DNA from: Alphaproteobacteria bacterium
Lineage (GTDB): Bacteria > Myxococcota_A > UBA796 > GCA-2862545
DNA length: 64,000 nt
Reading direction: 5' to 3'
Assembly: GCA_020632875.1 (NCBI GenBank)
Contig: JACKET010000025.1
Span: 3,481-67,480 of the forward strand
The position numbers and the translations under genes are program-made. The notes below the pieces were generated by a model. The model saw only the letters and a program-made list of their open reading frames with translations. It had not been told where the DNA came from and searched no databases. Shown one piece after another: positions 42,282-50,209 of the stretch. The stretch's first letter is position 1. Each line of letters begins with the position of its first letter.

Positions 42282-44010
42282 GCCGGGTGGCCGCTGTGGG
42301 GTCTGACCCCACTGAGGCCACCTGACATGGGTGGCCGCTGTGGGGTCTGACCCCACTGAGGCCACTGGAGAGATGATCCGCTTGCGCAGCAAGTGGAGCT
42401 TCTCTCGTTGTTTCGTCGCCCGGCCTGTCGGCGGCTGATGACGCCGGATGGGTTACACTGTGGAAGGTCTTGCGCACAAGTGCCACGGCCAGCTTTGGTC
42501 GCGTCCGGGCGGGACAGTCCATCAGGGCCTCGGACTGGCCGAACCGACGCGCATGCTTTGCAGGAGACCGTTCGGACTCGATCGCCGCACGACTGGTCGT
42601 AGTGGAAGCGACGACCGCTGCAGCAAGTCGCGAGTCCTCGATGCTGCCTTCGCATCCGGAGAGGGCACACGAGGGCGCGAGCGGCTCTGACCGAAACCAG
42701 CGTGGCGAGCGCGGCCTACGGATCTGTCCCCGGTCAGTGCGGAGTGAGTCGCTGAACAACGCGATGCCGGGTACCCGCCGGGTGTGGCGAGCTCCGGCGG
42801 GGCGGAGCCGTGGCCGGGCGAAATGAGACGACGCCTGCCACCCACCTGCCGGTTGAGCGTGAGCCCGCGGTAGCGGCTCACGGCTCCTAACGTATGGAAA
42901 GCGCTTCTTCAACGCCAGGAAGCGCGACTCGAACACGTGGTACGACGCGGCCGCCAGGACGAAGGTCGCCACCGAGAGCACCACGCTCATCACGAGCATC
43001 GTCGCGAGCCGCGACCCGAACAGCGGCCCGCCGCGGCCGGCGAGACGCGCGAAGTGCAGCAGGATGGGATGCAGCACGTACATCCCGTAGCTGTACGTCC
43101 CCACCCGCATCAGCGGGCCCCACGAGAGCGCGCGCGACACGAGCGAATCGCGCGCGTTGGTCAGGATCAGGCCGAGCAGCCCGGTGTAGACGACGGCGAT
43201 CTCGGAGTACAGCAGCACCTGCACGGCGAGGTTCGGCCGCCGCCACTGGATGCCGCCGTTCCGGATGCCCTGCAGCACCATCAGCCCGCCCGCGATGGCC
43301 ACCATCCAGCCGAACACGGCCCTCCAGCGGTCGAGCCCACCCTCCCGATGCGCCAGCACCGCGAGCACGGCACCGCCCGCCAGCGTGTCCATCCGGGTGA
43401 ACGGGTACGTGTAGATCGACACGGGCCCCTGCGGCGCGAGCGGCGTCCCGAAGATCAGGCCGCGCAGCACGGCCGCCGCGACGACGAGCGACAGGCACAC
43501 GGCGAGCAGGCGCTTCGGTGGCGTCCACAGCACGACGAACGGCCACACCAGGTAGAACTGCTCCTCGACCGCGAGCGACCAGAGGTGCGTGAGGCCGGGC
43601 GTGCCCTGGTTCCAGCCGTACAGCGCAGCCTTGAAGTTCGACAGGTACAGCCAGTGCCACCACAGGCCCGCCCGCGGGTCGTAGTGCAGGAGCGGCGAGC
43701 TGCGGAACAGCGTCAGCAGGCCGATGAACAGGTAGAACAGCGGGAAGATCCGCAGGAACCGGCGTGCGTAGAAGGCCTTGAAGTACCGCGGCGAATCCCG
43801 CGACTCGATGAGCAGGCTCGTGATCAGGAAGCCCGACAGCACGAAGAACAGGTCCACGCCGGACCACCCGCTCCCGATGACGGCCACGAGCGCGCGGTCC
43901 ACGGGCCCGACGGGGTCGTAGCGCGCGGTGAAGTGGTACAGCATGACCCCGAGCACGGCGATGCCCCGCAGCCCGTCGAGCGGCGCGAGGTGTGCGTCCC
44001 GGATGCGCAT
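41917..44010 (-). CDS. Acyltransferase 3 family membrane protein with lost stop codon (open frame runs on)
   Basis: Residues 1-376 (nt 44010-about 42885) are a typical OafA/YrhL-type acyltransferase that acetylates surface polysaccharide: HLAPLDGLRGIAVLGVMLYH, SGVDLFFVLSGFLITSLL, RRFLRIFPLFYL, HLWSLAVEEQFYLVWP and YGMYVLHPILL. The family usually ends just after KKRFPY. Here the frame continues past KKRFPYVRS through the odd patch and antisense to the neighbouring glycosyltransferase, ending at 41917 without family likeness. In the +1 frame TAG occurs at once (42889-42887), so one inserted base, giving FPYR then stop, would restore a normal end. Either a real frameshift or a sequencing error. 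Domain call 0.9; the tail is doubtful. Confidence 0.75.
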   Translation of the reverse strand: MRIRDAHLAPLDGLRGIAVLGVMLYHFTARYDPVGPVDRALVAVIGSGWSGVDLFFVLSGFLITSLLIESRDSPRYFKAFYARRFLRIFPLFYLFIGLLTLFRSSPLLHYDPRAGLWWHWLYLSNFKAALYGWNQGTPGLTHLWSLAVEEQFYLVWPFVVLWTPPKRLLAVCLSLVVAAAVLRGLIFGTPLAPQGPVSIYTYPFTRMDTLAGGAVLAVLAHREGGLDRWRAVFGWMVAIAGGLMVLQGIRNGGIQWRRPNLAVQVLLYSEIAVVYTGLLGLILTNARDSLVSRALSWGPLMRVGTYSYGMYVLHPILLHFARLAGRGGPLFGSRLATMLVMSVVLSVATFVLAAASYHVFESRFLALKKRFPYVRSREPLPRAHAQPAGGWQASSHFARPRLRPAGARHTRRVPGIALFSDSLRTDRGQIRRPRSPRWFRSEPLAPSCALSGCEGSIEDSRLAAAVVASTTTSRAAIESERSPAKHARRFGQSEALMDCPARTRPKLAVALVRKTFHSVTHPASSAADRPGDETTREAPLAAQADHLSSGLSGVRPHSGHPCQVASVGSDPTAATRLSARARSRRSPTRGCAARGARAASRAPGARCRPRCTSTRSGSPRRSARGSRGTRPTARAPSATTSPPARRASARAAGAGACRRGRSPSTGAGATSPAPGPSGRSTPARRRPAPARSRASGG
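42287..42365. repeat. Two tandem 35-bp REP-like palindromes
   Basis: Copies at 42287-42321 and 42331-42365, 9 bp apart, appear identical. Each is GTGGCC-N5-GGGGTC-T-GACCCC-N5-GGCCAC, an almost perfect hairpin. The GGGGTCTGACCCC core is of a type widespread as dispersed repeats in bacterial genomes. Placed directly after a stop codon, they could terminate transcription or protect the mRNA 3' end. Confidence 0.75.
42366..42886. other. Non-coding, compositionally odd patch
   Basis: About 520 bp with less GC-skewed third positions than the surrounding genes and no ORF that looks like a protein in any frame. Short open frames (42393-42602, 42470-42826) lack codon bias, ribosome sites and recognisable motifs. 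Near 42858-42880 a hairpin GTGAGCC/GGCTCAC faces the end of the acyltransferase gene. It may be a decayed mobile element or an unrecognised RNA. I found no group II intron domain V and no inverted terminal repeats. Confidence 0.45.
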
Positions 44011-44150
44011 CGCGCTCAGGGCAGCTCCGGACGGACCGGGTTCGGGGAGGCGCGCATGCCCCGAGGATAGCCGACCCCCCGCGAAATCCGGTCGACATCC
44101 CTCCGAAGCCGCGATGTGCCAGGATGGGCCGATTCAACGTGGGAGGCCGG

Positions 44151-45179
44151 ATGTCGAGGCTGAAGCTGATCGCCGCGGGCGCAGGCGGCGTGGGGGTGCT
44201 GGTCCTCATGGGCGCGGGGAGCACGTGGATGTGGGCGAACAGCGCCGTCACCGCCGTGTTCGACAAGGACTGGGAGAGCCACGAGGTCGACTTCCCCATC
44301 CCCTTCCCGCTCACCGAGGCCGAGAAGCAGGCGCTCCGCGACGAACGCACGGCGGAGATGCCCGAGCCGTCGGACGGAGAGCCGGTCGACCCGCTCGAGG
44401 GCGTCGATCTCGACGCCATCGCCATGGAGCGCGCCGTGGCGCGCGGCCAGCACTACGTCACGTCCATCTACGCCTGCACGGCCTGCCACGGCGCGGACTT
44501 CGGCGGCGGCTCGATGATCGACGACGGCGCGATCGGCCAGATCTTCGGCCCCAACCTCACGAAGGGCGGGAAGACGGCGAGCTACCGGCCCGCCGACTGG
44601 GACCGCGCCGTCCGCCACGGAATCCTCCCGAACGGCAAGACCTCCATGATGCCCGTCCTCGACTTCAAGCGGCTCACCGACCGCGAGCTGTCCGACATGG
44701 CCGCCTTCATCGGCTCCCTCCCCGCGAAAGAGGGCGGCGAGACGGTCCGCACGTGGGGGCCCATCGGCACGATGCTGGTCGCGACAGGTCAGCTCGTCCC
44801 CGACGTCGAACGCGTGAAGGACCACATGGCAGCGCACGAGGCCGAGCCCCCGGTGCCCACGCCCGACGCCGCGTACGGCACGCACATCATCAACGTCTGC
44901 ACCGGTTGCCACCGCGAGGGCCTGAACGGCGGTCCGATGCCTTTCGGCCCGCCCGACTGGCCTCCCGCGGCCAACCTCACGCCCCACGAGAGCGGCATCG
45001 CAGGCTGGTCGTTCGAGGACTTCGAGAAGGCGCTGAAGACCGCGGTCCGGCCCGACGGGCGCACGCTGCAGGTGCCGATGTCGGAGCTCATCCCGTTCGC
45101 GAACAACATGACCGACACCGAGCTGCGGGCGATGTACGCCTACCTCGTCGCGCTCCCGCCCACGCCCACGGGCGAGTGA
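44151..45179 (+). CDS. Membrane-anchored di-haem cytochrome c
   Basis: A 342-residue protein. The ATG at 44151 follows GGGAGG. The N-terminus (LKLIAAGAGGVGVLVLMGAG) is a signal anchor. Two class I cytochrome domains carry ACTACHGADFGGG and VCTGCHREGLNGG, with probable Met ligands in TSMMPVLDF and LQVPMSEL. It resembles the cytochrome c subunits of alcohol/sorbose dehydrogenases or two-domain cytochromes c4. It faces the periplasm. It has no dehydrogenase neighbour; its redox partner is unknown. Confidence 0.85.
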   Translation: MSRLKLIAAGAGGVGVLVLMGAGSTWMWANSAVTAVFDKDWESHEVDFPIPFPLTEAEKQALRDERTAEMPEPSDGEPVDPLEGVDLDAIAMERAVARGQHYVTSIYACTACHGADFGGGSMIDDGAIGQIFGPNLTKGGKTASYRPADWDRAVRHGILPNGKTSMMPVLDFKRLTDRELSDMAAFIGSLPAKEGGETVRTWGPIGTMLVATGQLVPDVERVKDHMAAHEAEPPVPTPDAAYGTHIINVCTGCHREGLNGGPMPFGPPDWPPAANLTPHESGIAGWSFEDFEKALKTAVRPDGRTLQVPMSELIPFANNMTDTELRAMYAYLVALPPTPTGE

Positions 45180-45189
45180 GGCGGCGCGG

Positions 45190-46323
45190 CTACCCGAGCA
45201 GGGCGAGCAGGACGCCGGCGGCCACCGCGCTGCCGATGACGCCGGCGACATTCGGGCCCATCGCGTGCATCAGCAGGAGGTTCGAGGGATTGGCCTCCTG
45301 ACCCACGCGGTTCACGACCCGCGCCGCCATCGGGACCGCCGACACGCCCGCCGCGCCGATCAGCGGGTTGATCGGGTCGCGGCTGACGAGGTTCATGAGC
45401 TTCGCGAGCAGCACGCCCGCGGCGGTGCCGATGCAGAACGCGACGAGGCCGAGCGCCAGGATGCCGAGCGTCTCGGGATGCAGGAACTTCTCGGCCGACA
45501 GCTTCGAGCCGACCGCGAGCCCGAGCAGGATCGTCACGATGTTGATGAGCTCGTTCTTCGCGGCACCGGCGAGCCTGTCGACCACACCGGACTCCGAGAG
45601 CAGGTTCCCGAACATCAGCGCGCCGATGAGGGGCGTCGCGCTCGGGAGCAGCAGCGCGCACAGCACGAACACGACCAGCGGGAACACGATCTTCTCGACC
45701 CGACGCACCGGGCGGAGCTGCTTCATCACGATGCGGCGCTCGTCCTCCGTCGTGAGCGCCCGCATGATGGGCGGCTGGATGAGTGGGACCAGCGCCATGT
45801 ACGAGTAGGCGGCCACGGCGATCGCGCCGAGCAGATCGGGCGCGAGGCGCGTCGCGAGGAAGATGGCCGTGGGCCCGTCGGCGCCCCCGATGATCCCGAT
45901 GGCCCCGGCGTCCTGCATCGAGAAGTCGATCCACGGCGTCATGTCGGACAGGGCCACCGCACCGATGAGCGTCGCGAAGATGCCGAACTGGGCGGCCGCT
46001 CCGAGCAGCGCCGTGCGTGGATTGGCGAGCAGCGGCCCGAAGTCCGTGAGCGCCCCGACGCCCATGAAGATCAGCAGCGGGAACAGCCCGTTCGCCACGC
46101 CCGCCGCGTAGATGATGCCGAGGAACCCGTCGGGCTCGGAGATCCCGGCGCCCGGCACGTTGGCGAGCAGCCCGCCGAACCCGATCGGCACGAGCAGCAG
46201 GGGCTCGAAGCCCTTCTTGATGGCGAGCCACAGGAGCGCGAAGCAAACGGCGGCCATGAGCGCGTGGCCCCACGTGGCCTGCGCGATGCCGGTGTCGTGC
46301 CAGAGCCGGACGAAGCCCTCCAT
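45190..46323 (-). CDS. oadB: Sodium ion-translocating decarboxylase, beta subunit
   Basis: A 377-residue membrane protein that couples decarboxylation of carboxybiotin to Na+ export. Family motifs: FGGLLANVPG, NGLFPLLIFMGVGALTDFGPL, the central GGADGPTAIFLATRLAP, MKQLRPVRRVEKIVFP, NLLSESGVVDRL, GAAGVSAVPMAARV and LLMHAMGPNVAGVIGSAVAAG. The conserved Asp of the DGPT loop is the Na+ site. The ATG shares a base with the alpha subunit stop (TGATG). Order in the operon: gamma, alpha, beta. Oxaloacetate is the likely substrate given the alpha subunit. Confidence 0.93.
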   Translation of the reverse strand: MEGFVRLWHDTGIAQATWGHALMAAVCFALLWLAIKKGFEPLLLVPIGFGGLLANVPGAGISEPDGFLGIIYAAGVANGLFPLLIFMGVGALTDFGPLLANPRTALLGAAAQFGIFATLIGAVALSDMTPWIDFSMQDAGAIGIIGGADGPTAIFLATRLAPDLLGAIAVAAYSYMALVPLIQPPIMRALTTEDERRIVMKQLRPVRRVEKIVFPLVVFVLCALLLPSATPLIGALMFGNLLSESGVVDRLAGAAKNELINIVTILLGLAVGSKLSAEKFLHPETLGILALGLVAFCIGTAAGVLLAKLMNLVSRDPINPLIGAAGVSAVPMAARVVNRVGQEANPSNLLLMHAMGPNVAGVIGSAVAAGVLLALLG

Positions 46324-48149
46324 CAGGAAAGCACCACCAGCACGTCGCCGGAGCCGACCTGCGCGCCGGGCTCGGCGGGGATCTCGACGACCTTGCCCGC
46401 GGCTGGCGAGCTCACGGCGATCTCCATCTTCAGGGCCTCCATGACGAGGAGCGTCTGGCCGGCCGTCACGGCGTCGCCGGGCTTCACCTCGAGGCGGAGG
46501 ATCTTGCCGGGCATCTCGGCGGCCACCTCGGTGCGCGGACCGACCGGAGCGGCCTTCGCAGCGCCCGGCGCCGCGCCCTCCGCGACGGCGAACTCGTAGC
46601 GGACGCCATCGATGATCGCGACGCCCCCGTCGAGCTCGACGGCGTAGCTGCGGCCCGAGACGGTCACGGACCAGGCGTTCGTCGCCGCGGGCTTCGCGAC
46701 GGGCTTCGGGGGCTCGTTCTTGCGGATGCCGATGGGTCGATCGCCCTTCAGGAACGCGATGCCCTTGTCGCCCAGCGCAGACGCGATGAACACGTTCTCG
46801 TCGGTCGCCGTCAGGCCCGCGGCCGCGAGCTTCGCCTTCGCCGGGGCCGCGCCCTTCTTCGGGTCGCGGTCGTCGATGTCGCGCGGGTTCTCGGTGGTGG
46901 GCTCGAGGCCGAGCTGCTCGGCGGCGAGCGCCACGATCTCGGGGTCGGCGGGGACGGGCGTGCGCCCGAAGTACCCGAGCACCATCTTCCCGTAGCCGTC
47001 GGCGATGCGCTTCCAGGGCCCGAAGATGACGTTGTTGAAGGCCTGCTGGAAGTAGAACTGCGACACCGGCGTGACCGACGTGCCGAACCCGCCGCGCTTC
47101 ACGACCTCGGACATGGCCGCCAGCACCTCGGGGTACCGGTCGAGCATGCCGTTGTCGCGCATCATCTGGGTGTTCGCCGTGAGCGCGCCGCCCGGCATGG
47201 GCGAGATGGGGATGAGCGGCTCGACGGCCGTGGCCTCGGGCGGGATGAAGTAGTCCTTCATGCACTCCTTGAAGACGTTCTCGGCCTCGAGCACCTTGCG
47301 GTAGTCGAGCCCGAGGTCGAACTCGGAGCCGCGCAGGGCGTGCCACATCGTGAGCACGTCGACCTGCGAGGTGCCCCCGGAGCACGGTGCCATCGCGAGG
47401 TCGATGCCGTCGGCGCCCGCCTCGAGGGCCGCGCGGTAGGTGGCCACCGAGATGCCCGCGGTCTCGTGCGTGTGCACGCGCAGATGGACGTCGGGACCGA
47501 GCAGCGCCCGGGCCTGCTTGATGGCCTCGTAGACCACGGCGGGCGTGGCGGTTCCGGACGCATCCTTGTAGCAGACCGAGTGGAACGGCACGCCGTCGTC
47601 GAGGATCTGGCGCAGGATGGCCGTATAGAACTCGGGCGAGTGGGCCTGCACCTCGGTGCCGTCGGGCGCCCGGTACGTGCCCTCGGCCCCCGGCGGCAGC
47701 GCCATCAGCGCGACGACCACCTCGTGCTGGAGGCCGGCTTCGGCGATGCAGCGCCCGCTGTACGAGAGGTTGCGCACGTCGTTGAGCGCGTCGAAGTTCC
47801 GGATCGTCGTGATGCCGTGCTTCTTGAAGAGCTTCGCGTGCAGGTCGATCATGTCGGAGCTCTGGGAGTCGAGCCCGACGACGTTCACCCCGCGCGCGAG
47901 GGTCTGCAGGTTGGCGTCGGGCCCGGCCGCCGTGCGGAACGCGTCCATCATGTCGAACGCGTCTTCGCCGCAGTACAGGTAGAGCGCCTGGTACCGGGCG
48001 CCTCCGCCGGCCTCGAAGTGCGTGAACCCGGCGTCGCGGGCCGCTTCGACGGCGGGCAGGAAGTCGGCGGTGGCCACGCGGGCCCCGAAGACCGACTGGA
48101 AACCGTCGCGGAACGCGGTGTTCATGACGGATACGCGCTTCATCGCCAC
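46323..48149 (-). CDS. oadA: Oxaloacetate decarboxylase alpha subunit (carboxyltransferase plus biotin carrier)
   Basis: A 608-residue cytoplasmic subunit. Residues 1-460 are the PycB-type carboxyltransferase TIM barrel (FRDGFQSVFGARV, SVCYKDASGTATP, VHTHETAGIS, with the metal-binding HxH) and the PycA-conserved domain. Residues 530-608 are the biotinyl domain with the lysine in MEALKMEI. A Pro/Lys/Ala linker joins them. The GTG at 48149 fits a GGGGGG site 8 bp upstream; ATG at 48143 is possible. The canonical RDxHQS is RDGFQS here. Transfers CO2 from oxaloacetate to biotin; works with OadB. A relative could act on another acid. Confidence 0.9.
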   Translation of the reverse strand: MAMKRVSVMNTAFRDGFQSVFGARVATADFLPAVEAARDAGFTHFEAGGGARYQALYLYCGEDAFDMMDAFRTAAGPDANLQTLARGVNVVGLDSQSSDMIDLHAKLFKKHGITTIRNFDALNDVRNLSYSGRCIAEAGLQHEVVVALMALPPGAEGTYRAPDGTEVQAHSPEFYTAILRQILDDGVPFHSVCYKDASGTATPAVVYEAIKQARALLGPDVHLRVHTHETAGISVATYRAALEAGADGIDLAMAPCSGGTSQVDVLTMWHALRGSEFDLGLDYRKVLEAENVFKECMKDYFIPPEATAVEPLIPISPMPGGALTANTQMMRDNGMLDRYPEVLAAMSEVVKRGGFGTSVTPVSQFYFQQAFNNVIFGPWKRIADGYGKMVLGYFGRTPVPADPEIVALAAEQLGLEPTTENPRDIDDRDPKKGAAPAKAKLAAAGLTATDENVFIASALGDKGIAFLKGDRPIGIRKNEPPKPVAKPAATNAWSVTVSGRSYAVELDGGVAIIDGVRYEFAVAEGAAPGAAKAAPVGPRTEVAAEMPGKILRLEVKPGDAVTAGQTLLVMEALKMEIAVSSPAAGKVVEIPAEPGAQVGSGDVLVVLS

Positions 48150-48153
48150 GGGA

Positions 48154-48354
48154 TCAGCCCCCCTTCCGGTGTGCTTCGAGGGCCGCCAGGATCACGGCGA
48201 TCTCGGGCGCAGGGCCCGGCGCGGCGGCCTTGCGCGGCGGTACGGGCTCTTCGAAGTACGCGCCGTAGCGCTCGAAGAACGCCGCCGACGCGTGCATCGT
48301 CGCGACCATCAACGTCAGGAAGCCGAACACGGCCGTCATCCCGACGCCCATCAA
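48154..48354 (-). CDS. oadG: Decarboxylase gamma subunit (OadG-like), short
   Basis: A 66-residue membrane protein: one N-terminal helix (MTAVFGFLTLMVATMH), then a Pro/Ala-rich hydrophilic tail ending AHRKGG. Length and position just upstream of the alpha subunit fit OadG. The start is doubtful: TTG 48354 or ATG 48351 fit a weak GGG site. In-frame codons continue upstream without stop through LVEGLW, which resembles the usual OadG N-terminus but would need CTG or ATT as initiator. The canonical C-terminal zinc-site cysteine/His cluster is absent. Confidence 0.7.
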   Translation of the reverse strand: MMGVGMTAVFGFLTLMVATMHASAAFFERYGAYFEEPVPPRKAAAPGPAPEIAVILAALEAHRKGG

Positions 48355-48397
48355 CCAGAGCCCTTCGACCAGAATGCACCTCGGGCCGCAGCATACG

Positions 48398-50197
48398 TCA
48401 GCGCCCCGGCGCGTGCCTCCGGCGGGCGGCCAGCCCCACGAGCAGCAGACCCGTCAGCCCGGACGCTCCACCGGGAGCGGCGCATCCGCAGCCCTTGTCG
48501 TCGGTATCCGTGTCCACGTCGGTGTCGGTGTCCGCGTCGGAGTCCGTGTCCGCGTCGGAGTCCGTATCGGCGTCGGAGTCCGTGTCGGCGTCGCTGTCCG
48601 CGTCGGCATCGCTGTCCGCATCGGTGTCGGCGTCTGCATCGGAGTCCGCGTCGCTGTCGGTGTCCGCGTCCGCATCGGTGTCCGCATCGGCATCCGTGTC
48701 CGTGTCCGCGTCGCCGCCGGTGTCCTGCCCGCCGCCGAATGCCACGGTCAGGGTGCCGTCCGCCGCGGGAGCGGGGACGGTCGTGACGGTGCCGTCGGGC
48801 CACCGCACGCGGAGCGTCGTGATGGCGGTGGTGGCGCCGAGCCCGAAGTGCTGGATGTGGCTGTGGGTCACGCCGTACCCCTCGCCTCCCCGCACCTCGC
48901 GGATCTGCGTGCCCCAGACGCCGTCGATCTCCACACGCGCACCGATGGCGCTGCGGTTCTCGGGCGGCCCCTCGAGGCGGACCTTCAGCCAGTGGTTCGT
49001 GTTCCCGTCGTTCAGGATCAGCCGATCGGGCGTGCTGGACGGGTTGTTGTAGCCGTTGGCGAAGCCCGCGAGGAGGTCGGGGAACCCGTTGTCGTCGAGA
49101 TCGCCCACCGCGGCGCTGTGGATGGTGTTCCCGCCCGTCGGGAACGGGTTGGAGGCCTCGGTGAAGGTGCCGTCGCCGTCGTTGAAGTACAGGAAGTGGT
49201 TCCCGGCGTTGGCGGTCAGCAACAGGTCGACGAAGGTGTCGTTGTCGAAGTCCTCGAAGACGACCTGGATGCCCCCGACGAGGTCGATGGCCGAGATGCC
49301 CGACCCGGCGGTGGCGTCGGTGAAGGTGCCGTTGCCGTTGTTCAGGTACAGCCGGCTCGGGATGTCGTGGTTGATGACGAACGCGTCGAGGTCGCCGTCG
49401 AGATCGATGTCCGCGAAGTCCGTCGACCAGCTCTGCCCCTGGGGACGGAGCCCCGCGGCCTCGGCCACGTCGGTGTAGTTGCCGGCGCCGTCGTTCTGGA
49501 AGAGCAGGTTCAGCCGGCGACCGTCCATCGGATCGACGACGTTGAGCCGGCACTTCGACAGGTACATGTCGAGGTCGCCGTCGTTGTCGTAGTCGGTCCA
49601 CACGATCCCGTAGTTGCCGCTGTTGTCGGACGGGACGGTGGTGGCCGCGACGATGAGGCCGGGGTCGTAGGTGAGCACGCCGGTCCCGTCGTTCGAGAAC
49701 GGGGCGGAGATGCCGTCGTCGTGGCAGACGAACAGGTCGACGTCCCCGTCGACGTCGATGTCGACGAAGCTGGAGCACTGCGTGAACACGCCGCCGGACG
49801 GGCCCGGGATCACGTCCGAGAACCAGGCGGTGCCGAGCCCGTTGGCCGAGAGCAGCCGGACGTTGTTGTAGGAGCCACCCGTGAAGATGTCCGGGAAGCC
49901 GTTCCCGTCGACGTCCGCGATGGCCACGCTCCACTGGTGCATGTTCGACGTGGTGCCGTGGACGTACCGGACGAACGAGCCGCCGGGCTGCTGGAATTCG
50001 ATCTCGAGGTCGGTCGCGTCGTCGAAGCGGACGATGTCGTCGCGCCCGTCGGCGTTCATGTCCGTGACGCCGATGGCCACGCCCGACGTGAGCGCCCCAT
50101 TGACGAGGTCACTGCTGCCGTTCGAGAAGGTCACCTGTGCGAGGGCCGCCGAGGGAGCCAGCGCGAGCAGGGGCGTGAGGAGGAGTCGGACGTGCAT
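48398..50197 (-). CDS. Exported FG-GAP/VCBS repeat protein with ASPIC/UnbV domain, DTD linker and MYXO-CTERM tail
   Basis: A 599-residue surface protein. A signal peptide MHVRLLLTPLLALAPSAALA is cut before QVTF. Residues 35-400 hold eight or so FG-GAP loops (DMNADGRDDIVRF, DVDGNGFPDIFTGG, DIDVDGDVDLFVC, DYDNDGDLDMYL, DIDLDGDLDAFV, DLDDNGFPDLLAGF). About 405-490 is an ASPIC/UnbV domain (HWLKVRLEGPPENRSAIGARV, IQHFGLGATTAITTLRVRWPDG). Then about 75 residues of Asp/Thr/Ala/Ser repeat and a tail GCGCAAPGGASGLTGLLLVG with RRR. Related in plan to the protein at the start of the window. Confidence 0.88.
   Translation of the reverse strand: MHVRLLLTPLLALAPSAALAQVTFSNGSSDLVNGALTSGVAIGVTDMNADGRDDIVRFDDATDLEIEFQQPGGSFVRYVHGTTSNMHQWSVAIADVDGNGFPDIFTGGSYNNVRLLSANGLGTAWFSDVIPGPSGGVFTQCSSFVDIDVDGDVDLFVCHDDGISAPFSNDGTGVLTYDPGLIVAATTVPSDNSGNYGIVWTDYDNDGDLDMYLSKCRLNVVDPMDGRRLNLLFQNDGAGNYTDVAEAAGLRPQGQSWSTDFADIDLDGDLDAFVINHDIPSRLYLNNGNGTFTDATAGSGISAIDLVGGIQVVFEDFDNDTFVDLLLTANAGNHFLYFNDGDGTFTEASNPFPTGGNTIHSAAVGDLDDNGFPDLLAGFANGYNNPSSTPDRLILNDGNTNHWLKVRLEGPPENRSAIGARVEIDGVWGTQIREVRGGEGYGVTHSHIQHFGLGATTAITTLRVRWPDGTVTTVPAPAADGTLTVAFGGGQDTGGDADTDTDADADTDADADTDSDADSDADADTDADSDADADSDADTDSDADTDSDADTDSDADTDTDVDTDTDDKGCGCAAPGGASGLTGLLLVGLAARRRHAPGR
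48498..48726 (-). repeat. Minisatellite coding the DTD/DAD/DSD linker
   Basis: About 230 bp of near-tandem 6-bp units (gtgtcg, gcgtcg, gagtcc on the plus strand) encoding alternating Asp with Thr, Ala or Ser. Such a repeat can change length by slippage and would alter the distance of the propeller from its anchor. Confidence 0.8.
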
Positions 50198-50209
50198 GGG
50201 ACCTCCGGG

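Noticed and set aside
42393..42826. Small plus-strand open frames in the patch after the palindromes
   Set aside because: No ribosome site, no codon bias, no recognisable protein pattern; kept as non-coding.
42366..42886. Group II intron or attC-like integron site
   Set aside because: No domain V hairpin, no reverse transcriptase, and the GTTAGG/CCTAAC match near 42885 is too short and unpaired.
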